A stretch of DNA of 50,612 nt, taken from contig NZ_JFHN01000049.1 of the NCBI RefSeq assembly GCF_000590885.1, forward strand, positions 1 through 50,612, given 5' to 3'. Source of the DNA: Erwinia mallotivora (lineage in GTDB: Bacteria > Pseudomonadota > Gammaproteobacteria > Enterobacterales > Enterobacteriaceae). The notes beneath the pieces are model-generated. The model was not told where the DNA came from and ran no database searches. It saw only the letters and a list, made by a program, of their open reading frames with translations. Positions within the stretch are counted from its first letter, which is position 1. Each line of letters starts with the position of its first letter. The position numbers were made by a program, and so were the translations under genes. Below are positions 25,924 through 32,911 of this stretch, one piece after another.

Positions 25924-27166
25924 CAGAATTTCCTTTCCAGAAAATTCCGGCTTCGTTGCTGTTTTTCGACCACCAACAACTTTCTGTCATACTGCCCTGT
26001 GTGATCAACGAGAATATAGATTCAGCCCAGGCGTGCGGATAATTGCCCCTGGTTGCCATCCGCTGCACTGGCCGCTCCAGAAATGCGTAGCCAGTTTGAT
26101 TAAGCGTGTATCCGTTTCGGGGCTGATGCCATTCTCCATCAATCCAACTTCCATCCATTGCGTACATTTCCAGCGCGGCCTGAAGACTGTCAACGCCTTC
26201 TTTTTTACGCTTTCTTTCTATATCGGATGATGCATCTATAAGATAGCTGGCATTAGGGGGGATGCCGTCAGTAATGACAGAAACGTTAATATTGAACAAG
26301 CGACCACCGGCTAGCCTGTGAGTGTTTACTAAAATATCCCGCAGCTCCAGAGGATCAGCCTTAGTTTTTAGCAACAAAACAATCTCGCAGTTTGCTACAA
26401 TTTCTTCTGTGGAATACCCTGGTGCAGGGGTAACTTTGCCACCTTTAACACGACCAGGTGAAGATCCATTGGAAGTTCTATGAACATTAATCTTTGGCAC
26501 TCCAGACACCCAATCAGCAGACTTAATACCAAAAGCGAATTCAATATCTTGACCGATTTTACGCTCAAGAGAATGTATAAACCCACCGATGCCCGCTATA
26601 GCAGGGAATCCAACTGCTACCATGCCGGATGATATATTCATGCCTTCGCAGTGAGCTGTAAGCTGTACAAAATCACCTCGCCAACTACCCTGGGTTATTT
26701 TTGCAGGACCTCGACGCAACATGCGGACAACCCCTCTTTGCAAAAGCAAAGCCTCACCATGATTAGCTATTGCCGCAGGTGTCGGCTGAATGATCCACTT
26801 TCGGTGAGGGAGGTTTTGCTCATAAATCCTATGATATAGCTCGTGTATAACTCCCATGCTGGCAACGGGCGTGACACTGACATATCGGTCGTTACGCCAG
26901 TCAACGGGAACCAACAGTTGTTTTAGTTGGGGATCTGTAATATCAGGCAGGCACAGCTCAAGAGCATAATCACAGGAGAGTTTTGCAACCGTTTCCCTCC
27001 ATTTTTTCATATCAGCCGCGTTTGCCGGAGCCGCCCACGTTTCTCTACGCATGTGGGTTGTTTGAGAACTGACCATGCTATCTGGAGCATGGCCTTCAAT
27101 CTTTGCTGATATAGCAGGAGACTTAATGCGAGCGTTGAACATCTTAGGGGAGTGAGTAGCGATCAT
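25916..27166 (-). CDS. Orphan Cas8f/Cas5f-like (Csy2-like) protein
   Basis: A 416-residue protein; the ATG at 27166 has GGAG eight bases upstream. Residues 181-202 (GMVAVGFPAIAGIGGFIHSL) match the Cas5f/Csy2 core G-F-P-x(n)-G-F-(I/V)-H-(A/S)-L-x-R. EEIVANCEIVLLL (254-266), RLAGGRL (284-290) and ERPVQRMATRGNYPHAWAES with IFSLI (364-388) fit the later Csy2 blocks, and the order is preserved. Residues 95-150 (YVSVTPVASMGVIHELYHR ... RGVVRMLRRG) resemble the segment just before Cas5f in the natural Cas8f-Cas5f fusions of transposon-linked I-F systems. The first ~200 residues of such fusions are absent. No cas1, cas2-3, cas6, cas7 or CRISPR array is visible. From memory of the family; not searched. 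Confidence 0.65.
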   Translation of the reverse strand: MIATHSPKMFNARIKSPAISAKIEGHAPDSMVSSQTTHMRRETWAAPANAADMKKWRETVAKLSCDYALELCLPDITDPQLKQLLVPVDWRNDRYVSVTPVASMGVIHELYHRIYEQNLPHRKWIIQPTPAAIANHGEALLLQRGVVRMLRRGPAKITQGSWRGDFVQLTAHCEGMNISSGMVAVGFPAIAGIGGFIHSLERKIGQDIEFAFGIKSADWVSGVPKINVHRTSNGSSPGRVKGGKVTPAPGYSTEEIVANCEIVLLLKTKADPLELRDILVNTHRLAGGRLFNINVSVITDGIPPNASYLIDASSDIERKRKKEGVDSLQAALEMYAMDGSWIDGEWHQPRNGYTLNQTGYAFLERPVQRMATRGNYPHAWAESIFSLITQGSMTESCWWSKNSNEAGIFWKGNSVV

Positions 27167-27181
27167 CTGTTTTTCTCCAAC

Positions 27182-27204
27182 AAAAAGCCCGACGAGTCGG
27201 GCTT
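27182..27204 (-). terminator. Rho-independent terminator between the 112-residue gene and the Cas-like gene
   Basis: On the minus strand AAGCCCGAC and GTCGGGCTT pair around two bases (in practice a four-base loop CTCG), followed by a run of five T. It lies 10 bases after the stop of the 112-residue gene and about 16 bases before the ATG of the Cas-like gene, whose ribosome site follows the T run directly. The Cas-like gene would therefore be transcribed mainly by read-through, unless it has its own promoter within the upstream gene. Confidence 0.8.
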
Positions 27205-27214
27205 ACTAAAAGTA

Positions 27215-27553
27215 TTAGCCGTTAAAACCAGATACCCAGCCTTCACTGAGCATCAAGCCTGCTATACGGCAAAGTTCTTTTTCATTTTGAAGGTTAAACA
27301 AGGATTGGACTGTTTCATTGTCAGTACCCACGTAATACATGACCGTCATTGACATGTCTTCCGAGAAAGAGCACTGAGCATTGAATTCGCCGTCGTTATA
27401 TTTGGCATCAACAGAGAAGCTGTTTTCGTTATCTCCGCCGTTATCTTTGTACTCTGCGATTGCTTCACGAATTGCGAATGCGAGATTTGCAGCTTGTTCG
27501 CTTTCTGCGTCAGCGATCTGACCAATGATCAAATCTTGAATGTTGCTTTTCAT
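27215..27553 (-). CDS. Small acidic protein, 112 residues
   Basis: A soluble, strongly acidic protein. The N-terminal half is helical (LIIGQIADAESEQAANLAFA), the middle is rich in D, N and S and probably beta (SFSVDAKYNDGEFNAQCSFS), and a final helix reads IAGLMLSEGWVSGFNG. The ATG at 27553 lies just after a GGAAAA ribosome site on the minus strand. I do not recognise the family. Its small size, acidity and position upstream of an orphan Cas-like gene make an inhibitor or regulator role thinkable, but there is no sequence evidence for that. Confidence 0.65.
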   Translation of the reverse strand: MKSNIQDLIIGQIADAESEQAANLAFAIREAIAEYKDNGGDNENSFSVDAKYNDGEFNAQCSFSEDMSMTVMYYVGTDNETVQSLFNLQNEKELCRIAGLMLSEGWVSGFNG

Positions 27554-27862
27554 GGCTCATTTTCCTTTTGTACTGCCTCCTGCCTATCAGGTGGTCAGTG
27601 TGGATGTCTTCCACGTTTTTAATTATATGGTATCTAGCTTATACCGACAACACTAAAATCCTATTTATATACTAAATTACATTTGGTGTAGGTTTCGCTA
27701 AATCCCGGATTCATTAAATTTTAAATTTAACCTTTAAATGACCTGACAACCCTTCGCATCATAGCCTTATTTATCTTCATTCCCCCATAAACAATTTCCT
27801 GCTGTAACCCCTGCCGCTTTGCTTCACTCTCCCCACTACCAGTTATCCGGGAGAGCCGCAAG
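27554..27862. other. AT-rich intergenic region before the second transfer block
   Basis: A 309-base gap between divergent genes. It contains a plus-strand hairpin GTGGA-TGTCT-TCCAC followed by GTTTTT (27600-27620), terminator-like but with no plus-strand gene just upstream, and a very AT-rich stretch around 27640-27740 suited to promoters for both directions. I cannot single out a convincing -35/-10 pair. No gene is visible. It probably marks the right junction of the cargo island. Confidence 0.5.
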
Positions 27863-28177
27863 ATGCCTCACATTAAACCCCTAATTGCCCTGCTGATGGC
27901 CGTGGTGCCCGTTATGCAGTGCCACGCATCAGAGAAAGACGAGCTGGCGCTGGTGATGCGTCAGCTTGATCAGGTTCAGGCGGGACTCGAACGCGCTCGC
28001 GTGGTGGCCAACCAGAATCAGGACGCCCGCTTTTATTTCGATTACCAGCAGGCCACGCATGATATCGCCGCGATGAGGCAGGGGATTGGCACCTATCTGG
28101 AGCCCTCGCGGGCGCAGCCTGCTGCGCCTTCAGCCGTCTCCGGGCGCTACCGCGCTGAGGAACCGGCATGGCGATGA
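27863..28177 (+). CDS. RAQPRD-family ICE protein (TIGR01690)
   Basis: A 104-residue exported protein with a signal peptide (ALLMAVVPVMQCHA). The mature part begins EKDELALVMRQLDQVQAGLERARV, and the family-defining run occurs as NQNQDARFYFDYQQATHDI, followed by GIGTYLEPSRAQPA. It is a small periplasmic helical protein, always near the start of this block of transfer genes. The next gene starts within its last codons (10-base overlap). Confidence 0.9.
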   Translation: MPHIKPLIALLMAVVPVMQCHASEKDELALVMRQLDQVQAGLERARVVANQNQDARFYFDYQQATHDIAAMRQGIGTYLEPSRAQPAAPSAVSGRYRAEEPAWR

Positions 28178-28413
28178 ATGATTCTCAGGTGTCCGGGTGG
28201 AGTGCGGGAACCGGCAGCGGCCTGACCCCCGCTCAGCTTAACACCCTGATCCTGGGCACGCTGGCCGTCATCATTTTGCTGTTCAGTGCCTGGGCGCTGG
28301 TGCATGCCTATCGCGGCCTGCCCACCAAGGCCGTTACGTTCCGGCAGTTTAATGAACTGCTCATCCGCCTCATTGTGCTCTGGCTTCTGACCCTCTTCCT
28401 CTTTTTCCACTGA
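28168..28413 (+). CDS. ICE membrane protein of the PFL_4701 family (TIGR03758, DUF3262)
   Basis: An 81-residue protein with two membrane helices (about residues 25-48, LNTLILGTLAVIILLFSAWALV; and 62-80, LIVLWLLTLFLFF), separated by the conserved segment HAYRGLPTKAVTFRQF. It may start at 28168 or at the second ATG (28174). Small two-helix proteins in this position of the MPF_G operon are thought to correspond to the pilin or VirB2/VirB3-like parts of the channel; this is inference from context. Confidence 0.85.
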   Translation: MAMNDSQVSGWSAGTGSGLTPAQLNTLILGTLAVIILLFSAWALVHAYRGLPTKAVTFRQFNELLIRLIVLWLLTLFLFFH

Positions 28414-28426
28414 TAAGGATACCGCT

Positions 28427-28792
28427 ATGAAACCCTTTTTTATCTGGCTCCGGCACGTTGTCTGCCAGTACCCAAAACGCCTTATGCTGTCCGGATTTCT
28501 GTTCGCCGGTAGGGCACTGGCCGACCTGCCGCCGGTTGAACAGCCTACTACCGGTGGCGGAGGTGGGACCTACCCGATAATTATGGGCTACATCAAAGTG
28601 GGCGGCGTCGCGTTGGGCCTGATTGTCAGCGTGGGCGCTTTTCTGGCCGTTGCCCATGCCGTCATCACCTCGTTTCATGATATCCGCAAGGGTAAGGCGG
28701 CCTGGACGGAGTTTTTGATTTATCTGGTGGTGGGTATTCTCCTTATCCTGGTCGTTATCTATCTGGCTAACAAAGCGGCGGATATTTTTTAA
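28427..28792 (+). CDS. ICE membrane protein of the PFL_4702 family (TIGR03745, DUF2976)
   Basis: A 121-residue protein. An N-terminal signal-like helix is followed by the conserved LADLPPVEQPTTGGGGG and two membrane helices (about 62-85, GYIKVGGVALGLIVSVGAF; and 96-118, FLIYLVVGILLILVVIY). The pattern of a leader plus two helices is that of a conjugative pilin-like subunit (VirB2/TraA-like), which is the likely role. Ten bases separate it from the next gene, with AAGGAG as that gene's ribosome site. Confidence 0.87.
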   Translation: MKPFFIWLRHVVCQYPKRLMLSGFLFAGRALADLPPVEQPTTGGGGGTYPIIMGYIKVGGVALGLIVSVGAFLAVAHAVITSFHDIRKGKAAWTEFLIYLVVGILLILVVIYLANKAADIF

Positions 28793-28801
28793 GGAGCGCC
28801 G

Positions 28802-29176
28802 ATGGCCGTCATCGATTTTCTTCCTGACCGACTGAATAACCCGCCGGTGGTCTTTAAAGGGTTCACCGCCGGGGAATTTTTACTTGCGGCTGTCGTTGGA
28901 ATAGTTGCCGGTATTGCGCCGGCGATGCCGCTGGCGATGGTGCCGTTCCTCGGCTGGCTGGCTTTTCCAACCTGCATGCTGCTGATGCCGCTTATGGTCA
29001 TTTTTCTGGGAGGCGGCTGGATAGCCAGCTACAAGCGCGGCAAGCCGGAAAATTACATCTGGCAGCGCCTGGAGGAGTTGCGCTGTCGTGTGGGGCTGTC
29101 CCGCGCACTGATTTTGGACAGCCGCGCCTGGGAAATGAAACGCACCCGGGCAGTGACGCGGGGAGGTGAGGCATGA
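28802..29176 (+). CDS. Conjugative transfer region protein (TIGR03750, DUF3487)
   Basis: A 124-residue protein. It opens with DFLPDRLNNPPVVFKGFTAGE, the family signature, followed by two membrane helices (about 27-70) and a cytoplasmic tail with KRGKPENYIWQRLEE. The architecture parallels TraL/VirB3 proteins that join the pilin export machinery, so that role is likely. It overlaps the next gene by four bases. Confidence 0.88.
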   Translation: MAVIDFLPDRLNNPPVVFKGFTAGEFLLAAVVGIVAGIAPAMPLAMVPFLGWLAFPTCMLLMPLMVIFLGGGWIASYKRGKPENYIWQRLEELRCRVGLSRALILDSRAWEMKRTRAVTRGGEA

Positions 29177-29832
29177 GCCGCTTTCGCAACGGCATGACCG
29201 CCCGCGATAATCATATCTTTTCACTGCGCATTGCCTGCCTGCTGCTGTTTATGGGGCTGCTCATTACCTCGCTGGGCTGGATGCGTGCGCCCTCGACGCT
29301 GACCATTCACAACCCGCCCGATCTGCGCTCCGGAAGTACCCGTGCCTGGTGGGTTATCCCGCCGTCCACCGTTTACAGCTTTGGATTTTATATTTTTCAG
29401 CAGCTGAATGCGTGGCCGCATAACGGTGATGTGGACTACACGGCCAAAATTGCCCAGATGAACCCGTACCTGACGCCGGCCTGCCTGGACTTTCTGAACA
29501 AAGACGCGGAGATGCGCAAAAACACCGGGGAGCTGCGCGACCGCGTGCGGGTGGTCTATGAGATACCCCGCCGGGGCTACGGCGCGAACAGCGTCAAAAT
29601 CATTGATGACGACAACTGGGTGGTCCGGCTGGATCTGGTGGCCGATGAGTACGTCCACAGCGAACTGGTGAAGCGGGCGATGGTCCGCTACCCGCTTAAA
29701 GTGGTGCGCTGGGAGGGCGATCCGGAACGCAACCCGTTCGGACTGGCGCTGGACTGCTATGACAGCACGCCGCAGCGGCTCGAAGCGGCCTCCCTGCCGG
29801 AGCCGGAGAAAACGTCAGGAGCAAAACCGTGA
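29173..29832 (+). CDS. ICE protein of the PFL_4703 family (TIGR03746, DUF2895), VirB8/TraE-like
   Basis: A 219-residue bitopic protein: short cytoplasmic N-terminus, one membrane helix (about 18-38, IACLLLFMGLLITSLGW) and a periplasmic domain with the family motifs TIHNPPDLRSGSTRAWWVIP and VYSFGFYIFQQLNAWP. The fold position and topology match the TraE/VirB8 scaffold of type IV secretion channels. Coupled by ATGA to its neighbours on both sides. Confidence 0.9.
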   Translation: MSRFRNGMTARDNHIFSLRIACLLLFMGLLITSLGWMRAPSTLTIHNPPDLRSGSTRAWWVIPPSTVYSFGFYIFQQLNAWPHNGDVDYTAKIAQMNPYLTPACLDFLNKDAEMRKNTGELRDRVRVVYEIPRRGYGANSVKIIDDDNWVVRLDLVADEYVHSELVKRAMVRYPLKVVRWEGDPERNPFGLALDCYDSTPQRLEAASLPEPEKTSGAKP

Positions 29833-30719
29833 GAGTGAGCATGCTGATAGCGCCAGCCCTGCTGCTGGCATCCGTTGCGGCCCAGGCCGTTGAGCTGATG
29901 AAGTGGGAGCGCATTCCGTTGCAGATCCCACTCGTCGTCGGGCAGGAGCGTATCGTCTTCGTGAATAAAAACGTGCGCGTCGGCTTTCCGCCCTCGCTGA
30001 ATGACCTGCTGCGTATTCAGAGCACCGGCGGCGTGGTGTATCTGAATGCGAAATCGGCATTTCCGGTCACCCGCATTGAGCTGCAAAACAAGGAGAACGG
30101 CGAAATCATTCTGCTGGACGTCTCGGCGACGCCGGGGAAAACCACACCGGAGCCGGTGAAAATCGTCTATGACGGCGAGGTGGCCACCGCCTCCGCCAGT
30201 GACAAACAGGCGGTGAGCAGTGACGGCGACAGCACCGGCCGACAGCCGGCACAGAGTGACAGCCCGCCCGCCAGCCGCAAAACGCCAAAGCTTAACGCGC
30301 CGTTGCCAGTGGTGCTGACCCGCTATGCCGCACAGAATCTTTACGGACCACTGCGCACCGTCGAAGCTGTGCCCGGTATCAGCCCTGTGTCGCTGAAGCT
30401 GCCGTCGAACCTCACCACCGTGATGCCGTCCGAGCCGGTGACGGTGACGCCGATGGCCGCCTGGAGCCTTCAGGGCAGCAGCGTGGTGGCCCTCCAGGTG
30501 CGCAACCGCTCTGCCGGGAAAATCGTCCTTGATCCACGCGTCATCGAAGGTCAGTTCACCACTGCCACCTTTCAGCACCGCTGGCTGGGGCGGGCCAGTA
30601 CCCCGGAGGACACCTCCGTACTGTACCTTGTCACGTCCGGTCGACCGGAGAGCGCATTTATCGCCGAACCGTCCGTGACCCGACCCGCCGGTGAACGCGC
30701 CCGGAAGGAGAAAAAATAA
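29829..30719 (+). CDS. ICE protein of the PFL_4704 family (TIGR03749, DUF3438), TraK/VirB9-like
   Basis: A 296-residue periplasmic protein with a signal peptide (MLIAPALLLASVAAQA). Conserved elements include LMKWERIPLQIPLVVGQERI, DLLRIQSTGGVVYLNAKS and, at the C-terminus, PRVIEGQFTTATFQHRWLG. Its place between the VirB8-like and VirB10-like genes fits a TraK/VirB9 role in the outer-membrane core complex. Its stop codon shares one base with the next start (TAATG). Confidence 0.9.
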   Translation: MRVSMLIAPALLLASVAAQAVELMKWERIPLQIPLVVGQERIVFVNKNVRVGFPPSLNDLLRIQSTGGVVYLNAKSAFPVTRIELQNKENGEIILLDVSATPGKTTPEPVKIVYDGEVATASASDKQAVSSDGDSTGRQPAQSDSPPASRKTPKLNAPLPVVLTRYAAQNLYGPLRTVEAVPGISPVSLKLPSNLTTVMPSEPVTVTPMAAWSLQGSSVVALQVRNRSAGKIVLDPRVIEGQFTTATFQHRWLGRASTPEDTSVLYLVTSGRPESAFIAEPSVTRPAGERARKEKK

Positions 30720-32248
30720 TGAAACCCTCCTCCAACCTGTTTGTAAAAATTGCCGTGCCGGTGCTGCTGGCAGGCACGGTGATGGTGGCCGTGCGGTCCT
30801 GTTCCGACAAAGAAAACCAGCCCGGCCAGACGCAGAAAGCCTCTGCCGGCACGCTGAAAGACCTGACGCCGGAAGACCTGCGGACGCTGGGCGTTGAGGG
30901 TGACACGCCGCAGGATACCCTGCGCACCATCGTGGGCAACTTTCGCCGCGTCCAGGACCGTCTCAATACCCTCGAAGGTGACAATAAAAAGCTCAGCGAT
31001 GAGAACAGAGCGCTGAAAACCACTAACGGCAATGTGGATACTCAGATAAGCCAGGCGGTCAGCACCGCACGCAATGAAGAGGCGCAGAAACGAGCACAAC
31101 TCAGTGGGCAGGTTGCGGATCTAGGCGCACAGGTCAGCCGGCTGATGGATCAGATGCAGCAAAAAAACGCCGGGGGTGACACGGCGTCTTCCGTGAAAAA
31201 CGGCGGGCCGGGCAGTGATATCCCGGTGGGGTTGGGGTATGACGGCGGCCAGAGCGGCACGGCATCGGCACCGTCTTCGGACGGCCTGCAATGGGTGGAG
31301 CCAAAGGACGGTGTGGCCACCGATTCCGGCGGAAAGCCGGTGACGGACGGTAATAAAAACAACGCCACCGGCTTTGCCTTCGCGACGTCGTTTGACCAGG
31401 CAGCCGATGCAACACGGCAGACGGCGGCTAAAACCTCGACGGCGGTACAGAACACCATGAATGAGGCGGAGAAGAATACTGACCCCGTTTATACCCTGCC
31501 GGAGAACGCGACCCTGGTCGGCAGCCGGGCGATGACCGCGCTGCTGGGGCGGATTCCAGTCGACGGCAAGGTCACCGATCCCTATCCGTTCAAGGTCATT
31601 ATTGGTAAAGACAACCTGACCGCCAACGGCATTGAGCTGCCCGACGTGCAGGGGGCTATCGTCTCCGGCACCGCTACCGGCGACTGGACGCTCTCCTGCG
31701 TACGCGGCTCCATTACCAGCATCACCTTTGTTTTCACCGACGGCACGGTCCGTACCCTGCCATCGCCCAACGGGCAGAACAACGGGGGCAGTCAGGGCGC
31801 ACAGGGTAGCAGTAACAGCGGCAGTAATAATGCCGGCATCGGCTGGCTGTCTGATGACAACGGTATTCCCTGTATTTCCGGCACGCGCAAAAGTAACGCC
31901 TCCACTTATCTGCCCACCATCGCCGGCCTGGCCGCTGCCACGTCAGCCGGCGATGCGCTGGCGGCGAATCAGAACACCAGTCAGACCAACGGCTACGGTG
32001 GCGTGACCTCCAGCCTGACCGGAGACGCAGGCCAGGCGGTGCTGGGTAAGGCCTTTGCCGGGGGGATGCGTGAAACCGTGGACTGGGTGAAGGCGCGATA
32101 CGGCCAGACCTTCGACGCCATTTACGTCCCGCCGGGCCAGAAGGTGGCGTTGCACATTACCCGCCAGCTGGCCATCGATTATGAAGAGAAGGGCCGCAAG
32201 GTGAAATACGACTTCAGCCTGGCCGGCAACGGCACGGGCATGGACTGA
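30719..32248 (+). CDS. ICE protein of the PFL_4705 family (TIGR03752), TraB/VirB10-like
   Basis: A 509-residue bitopic protein. A membrane helix near the N-terminus (about 7-24) is followed by DLTPEDLRTLGVEGDTPQDT, a coiled coil (about 80-140), Gly/Ser/Asn-rich linkers and a C-terminal beta domain with FKVIIGKDNLTANGIELPD and YVPPGQKVALHI, as in TraB/VirB10 proteins that span both membranes and sense energy from the ATPases. It shares its last base with the next start region (TGATG). Confidence 0.9.
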   Translation: MKPSSNLFVKIAVPVLLAGTVMVAVRSCSDKENQPGQTQKASAGTLKDLTPEDLRTLGVEGDTPQDTLRTIVGNFRRVQDRLNTLEGDNKKLSDENRALKTTNGNVDTQISQAVSTARNEEAQKRAQLSGQVADLGAQVSRLMDQMQQKNAGGDTASSVKNGGPGSDIPVGLGYDGGQSGTASAPSSDGLQWVEPKDGVATDSGGKPVTDGNKNNATGFAFATSFDQAADATRQTAAKTSTAVQNTMNEAEKNTDPVYTLPENATLVGSRAMTALLGRIPVDGKVTDPYPFKVIIGKDNLTANGIELPDVQGAIVSGTATGDWTLSCVRGSITSITFVFTDGTVRTLPSPNGQNNGGSQGAQGSSNSGSNNAGIGWLSDDNGIPCISGTRKSNASTYLPTIAGLAAATSAGDALAANQNTSQTNGYGGVTSSLTGDAGQAVLGKAFAGGMRETVDWVKARYGQTFDAIYVPPGQKVALHITRQLAIDYEEKGRKVKYDFSLAGNGTGMD

Positions 32249-32520
32249 TGAGGACCGCAATGCACAACGAGAACCTTGAATATCGCGTCGCTTACACGCC
32301 GCTCAGTGGTCGCCTTTATGCCGGTCTGGTCAGGCAGGATAACGGCAAATGGGAAGGCCAGCCGCATGACGTCACCGACTGGGCGATGCTGGCGGTCGGT
32401 CTCAAGCTGTCGCGGGAGGGCAATGATATCCTCTTTCCGCTTCAGGATGGCCGCTGTATCAGAATTTCCGCATTTTACTGTGGCGCTGAGGGTGCGGAGG
32501 TGCCGGATGAACAACTGTAA
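32248..32520 (+). CDS. Small conserved-looking protein of the transfer block
   Basis: A 90-residue soluble protein. The beginning (YRVAYTPLSGRLYAGLVRQDN, then WEGQPHDVTDWAMLAVG) resembles small phage-type proteins of the DUF7446 kind, in which a P-L-T/S-G-x-I/L-Y-A-G motif is typical; this is a tentative likeness. Translation may start at 32248 (overlapping the upstream stop) or at the ATG at 32260. It is fully embedded in the operon, overlapping the lipoprotein gene that follows. Role unknown. Confidence 0.65.
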   Translation: MRTAMHNENLEYRVAYTPLSGRLYAGLVRQDNGKWEGQPHDVTDWAMLAVGLKLSREGNDILFPLQDGRCIRISAFYCGAEGAEVPDEQL

Positions 32521-32911
32521 ACTGCTGGCCACGCTGCTGCTGGCGGTGGCGCTGGCCGGATGCAGTACCTCCAAGGATGAAATGCTGCCGCCGGGCGACA
32601 GCAGCATGCTGGATATGTGGAACGACGGCGCGTCGGTGACGCATACCACCAACGAGAGCCGCGCCACGCTGCGCAGGCCCGTCTCTGACGGTGAGCGGGT
32701 GATTTCGCAGCAGACCCGCGAGAGCTACAGCCGCACGCAGGAAAATGAAATTCAGCAGACCTTTCCCCGGTTGCCTAACCCGGACATGGTGATGTACGTC
32801 TTTCCGCATCTGGCGGAGGGCAGTACCCCGGTCCCCGGCTACAGCACCGTGTTCCCCTTTTACAGTCAGGTGCAGTACGCGCTGCCCGGTGAACGCACGG
32901 AGGATCTGTGA
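32507..32911 (+). CDS. Conjugative transfer region lipoprotein (TIGR03751)
   Basis: The ATG at 32507 gives MNNCKLLATLLLAVALAGCST, a good lipoprotein signal with lipobox LAGC; the long frame upstream is out of context. The mature part contains the conserved GDSSMLDMWNDG and a C-terminal region with PRLPNPDMVMYVFPHLAEG. In this family the lipoprotein is thought to be the VirB7/TraV-like partner of the core complex. It is coupled to the VirB4-like gene by overlapping stop and start. Confidence 0.88.
   Translation: MNNCKLLATLLLAVALAGCSTSKDEMLPPGDSSMLDMWNDGASVTHTTNESRATLRRPVSDGERVISQQTRESYSRTQENEIQQTFPRLPNPDMVMYVFPHLAEGSTPVPGYSTVFPFYSQVQYALPGERTEDL

Noticed and set aside
24499..25990. Exact ends of the ISL3 element
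   Set aside because: The segment GGGTATCCAGACTATGGG at 24585 looked like a possible end, but there is no inverted copy near 25924-25990 and no matching 8-base duplication, so I do not call a mobile-element boundary.
23305..27862. A CRISPR array to go with the Cas-like gene
   Set aside because: I looked for regularly spaced 28-32 base repeats on both strands, including the usual type I-F repeat beginning GTTCACTGCC, and found none in this region or elsewhere in the window.
32276..32506. Longer N-terminus for the transfer-region lipoprotein
   Set aside because: It would bury the lipoprotein signal and overlap the preceding gene almost fully; the ATG at 32507 gives a proper signal sequence.
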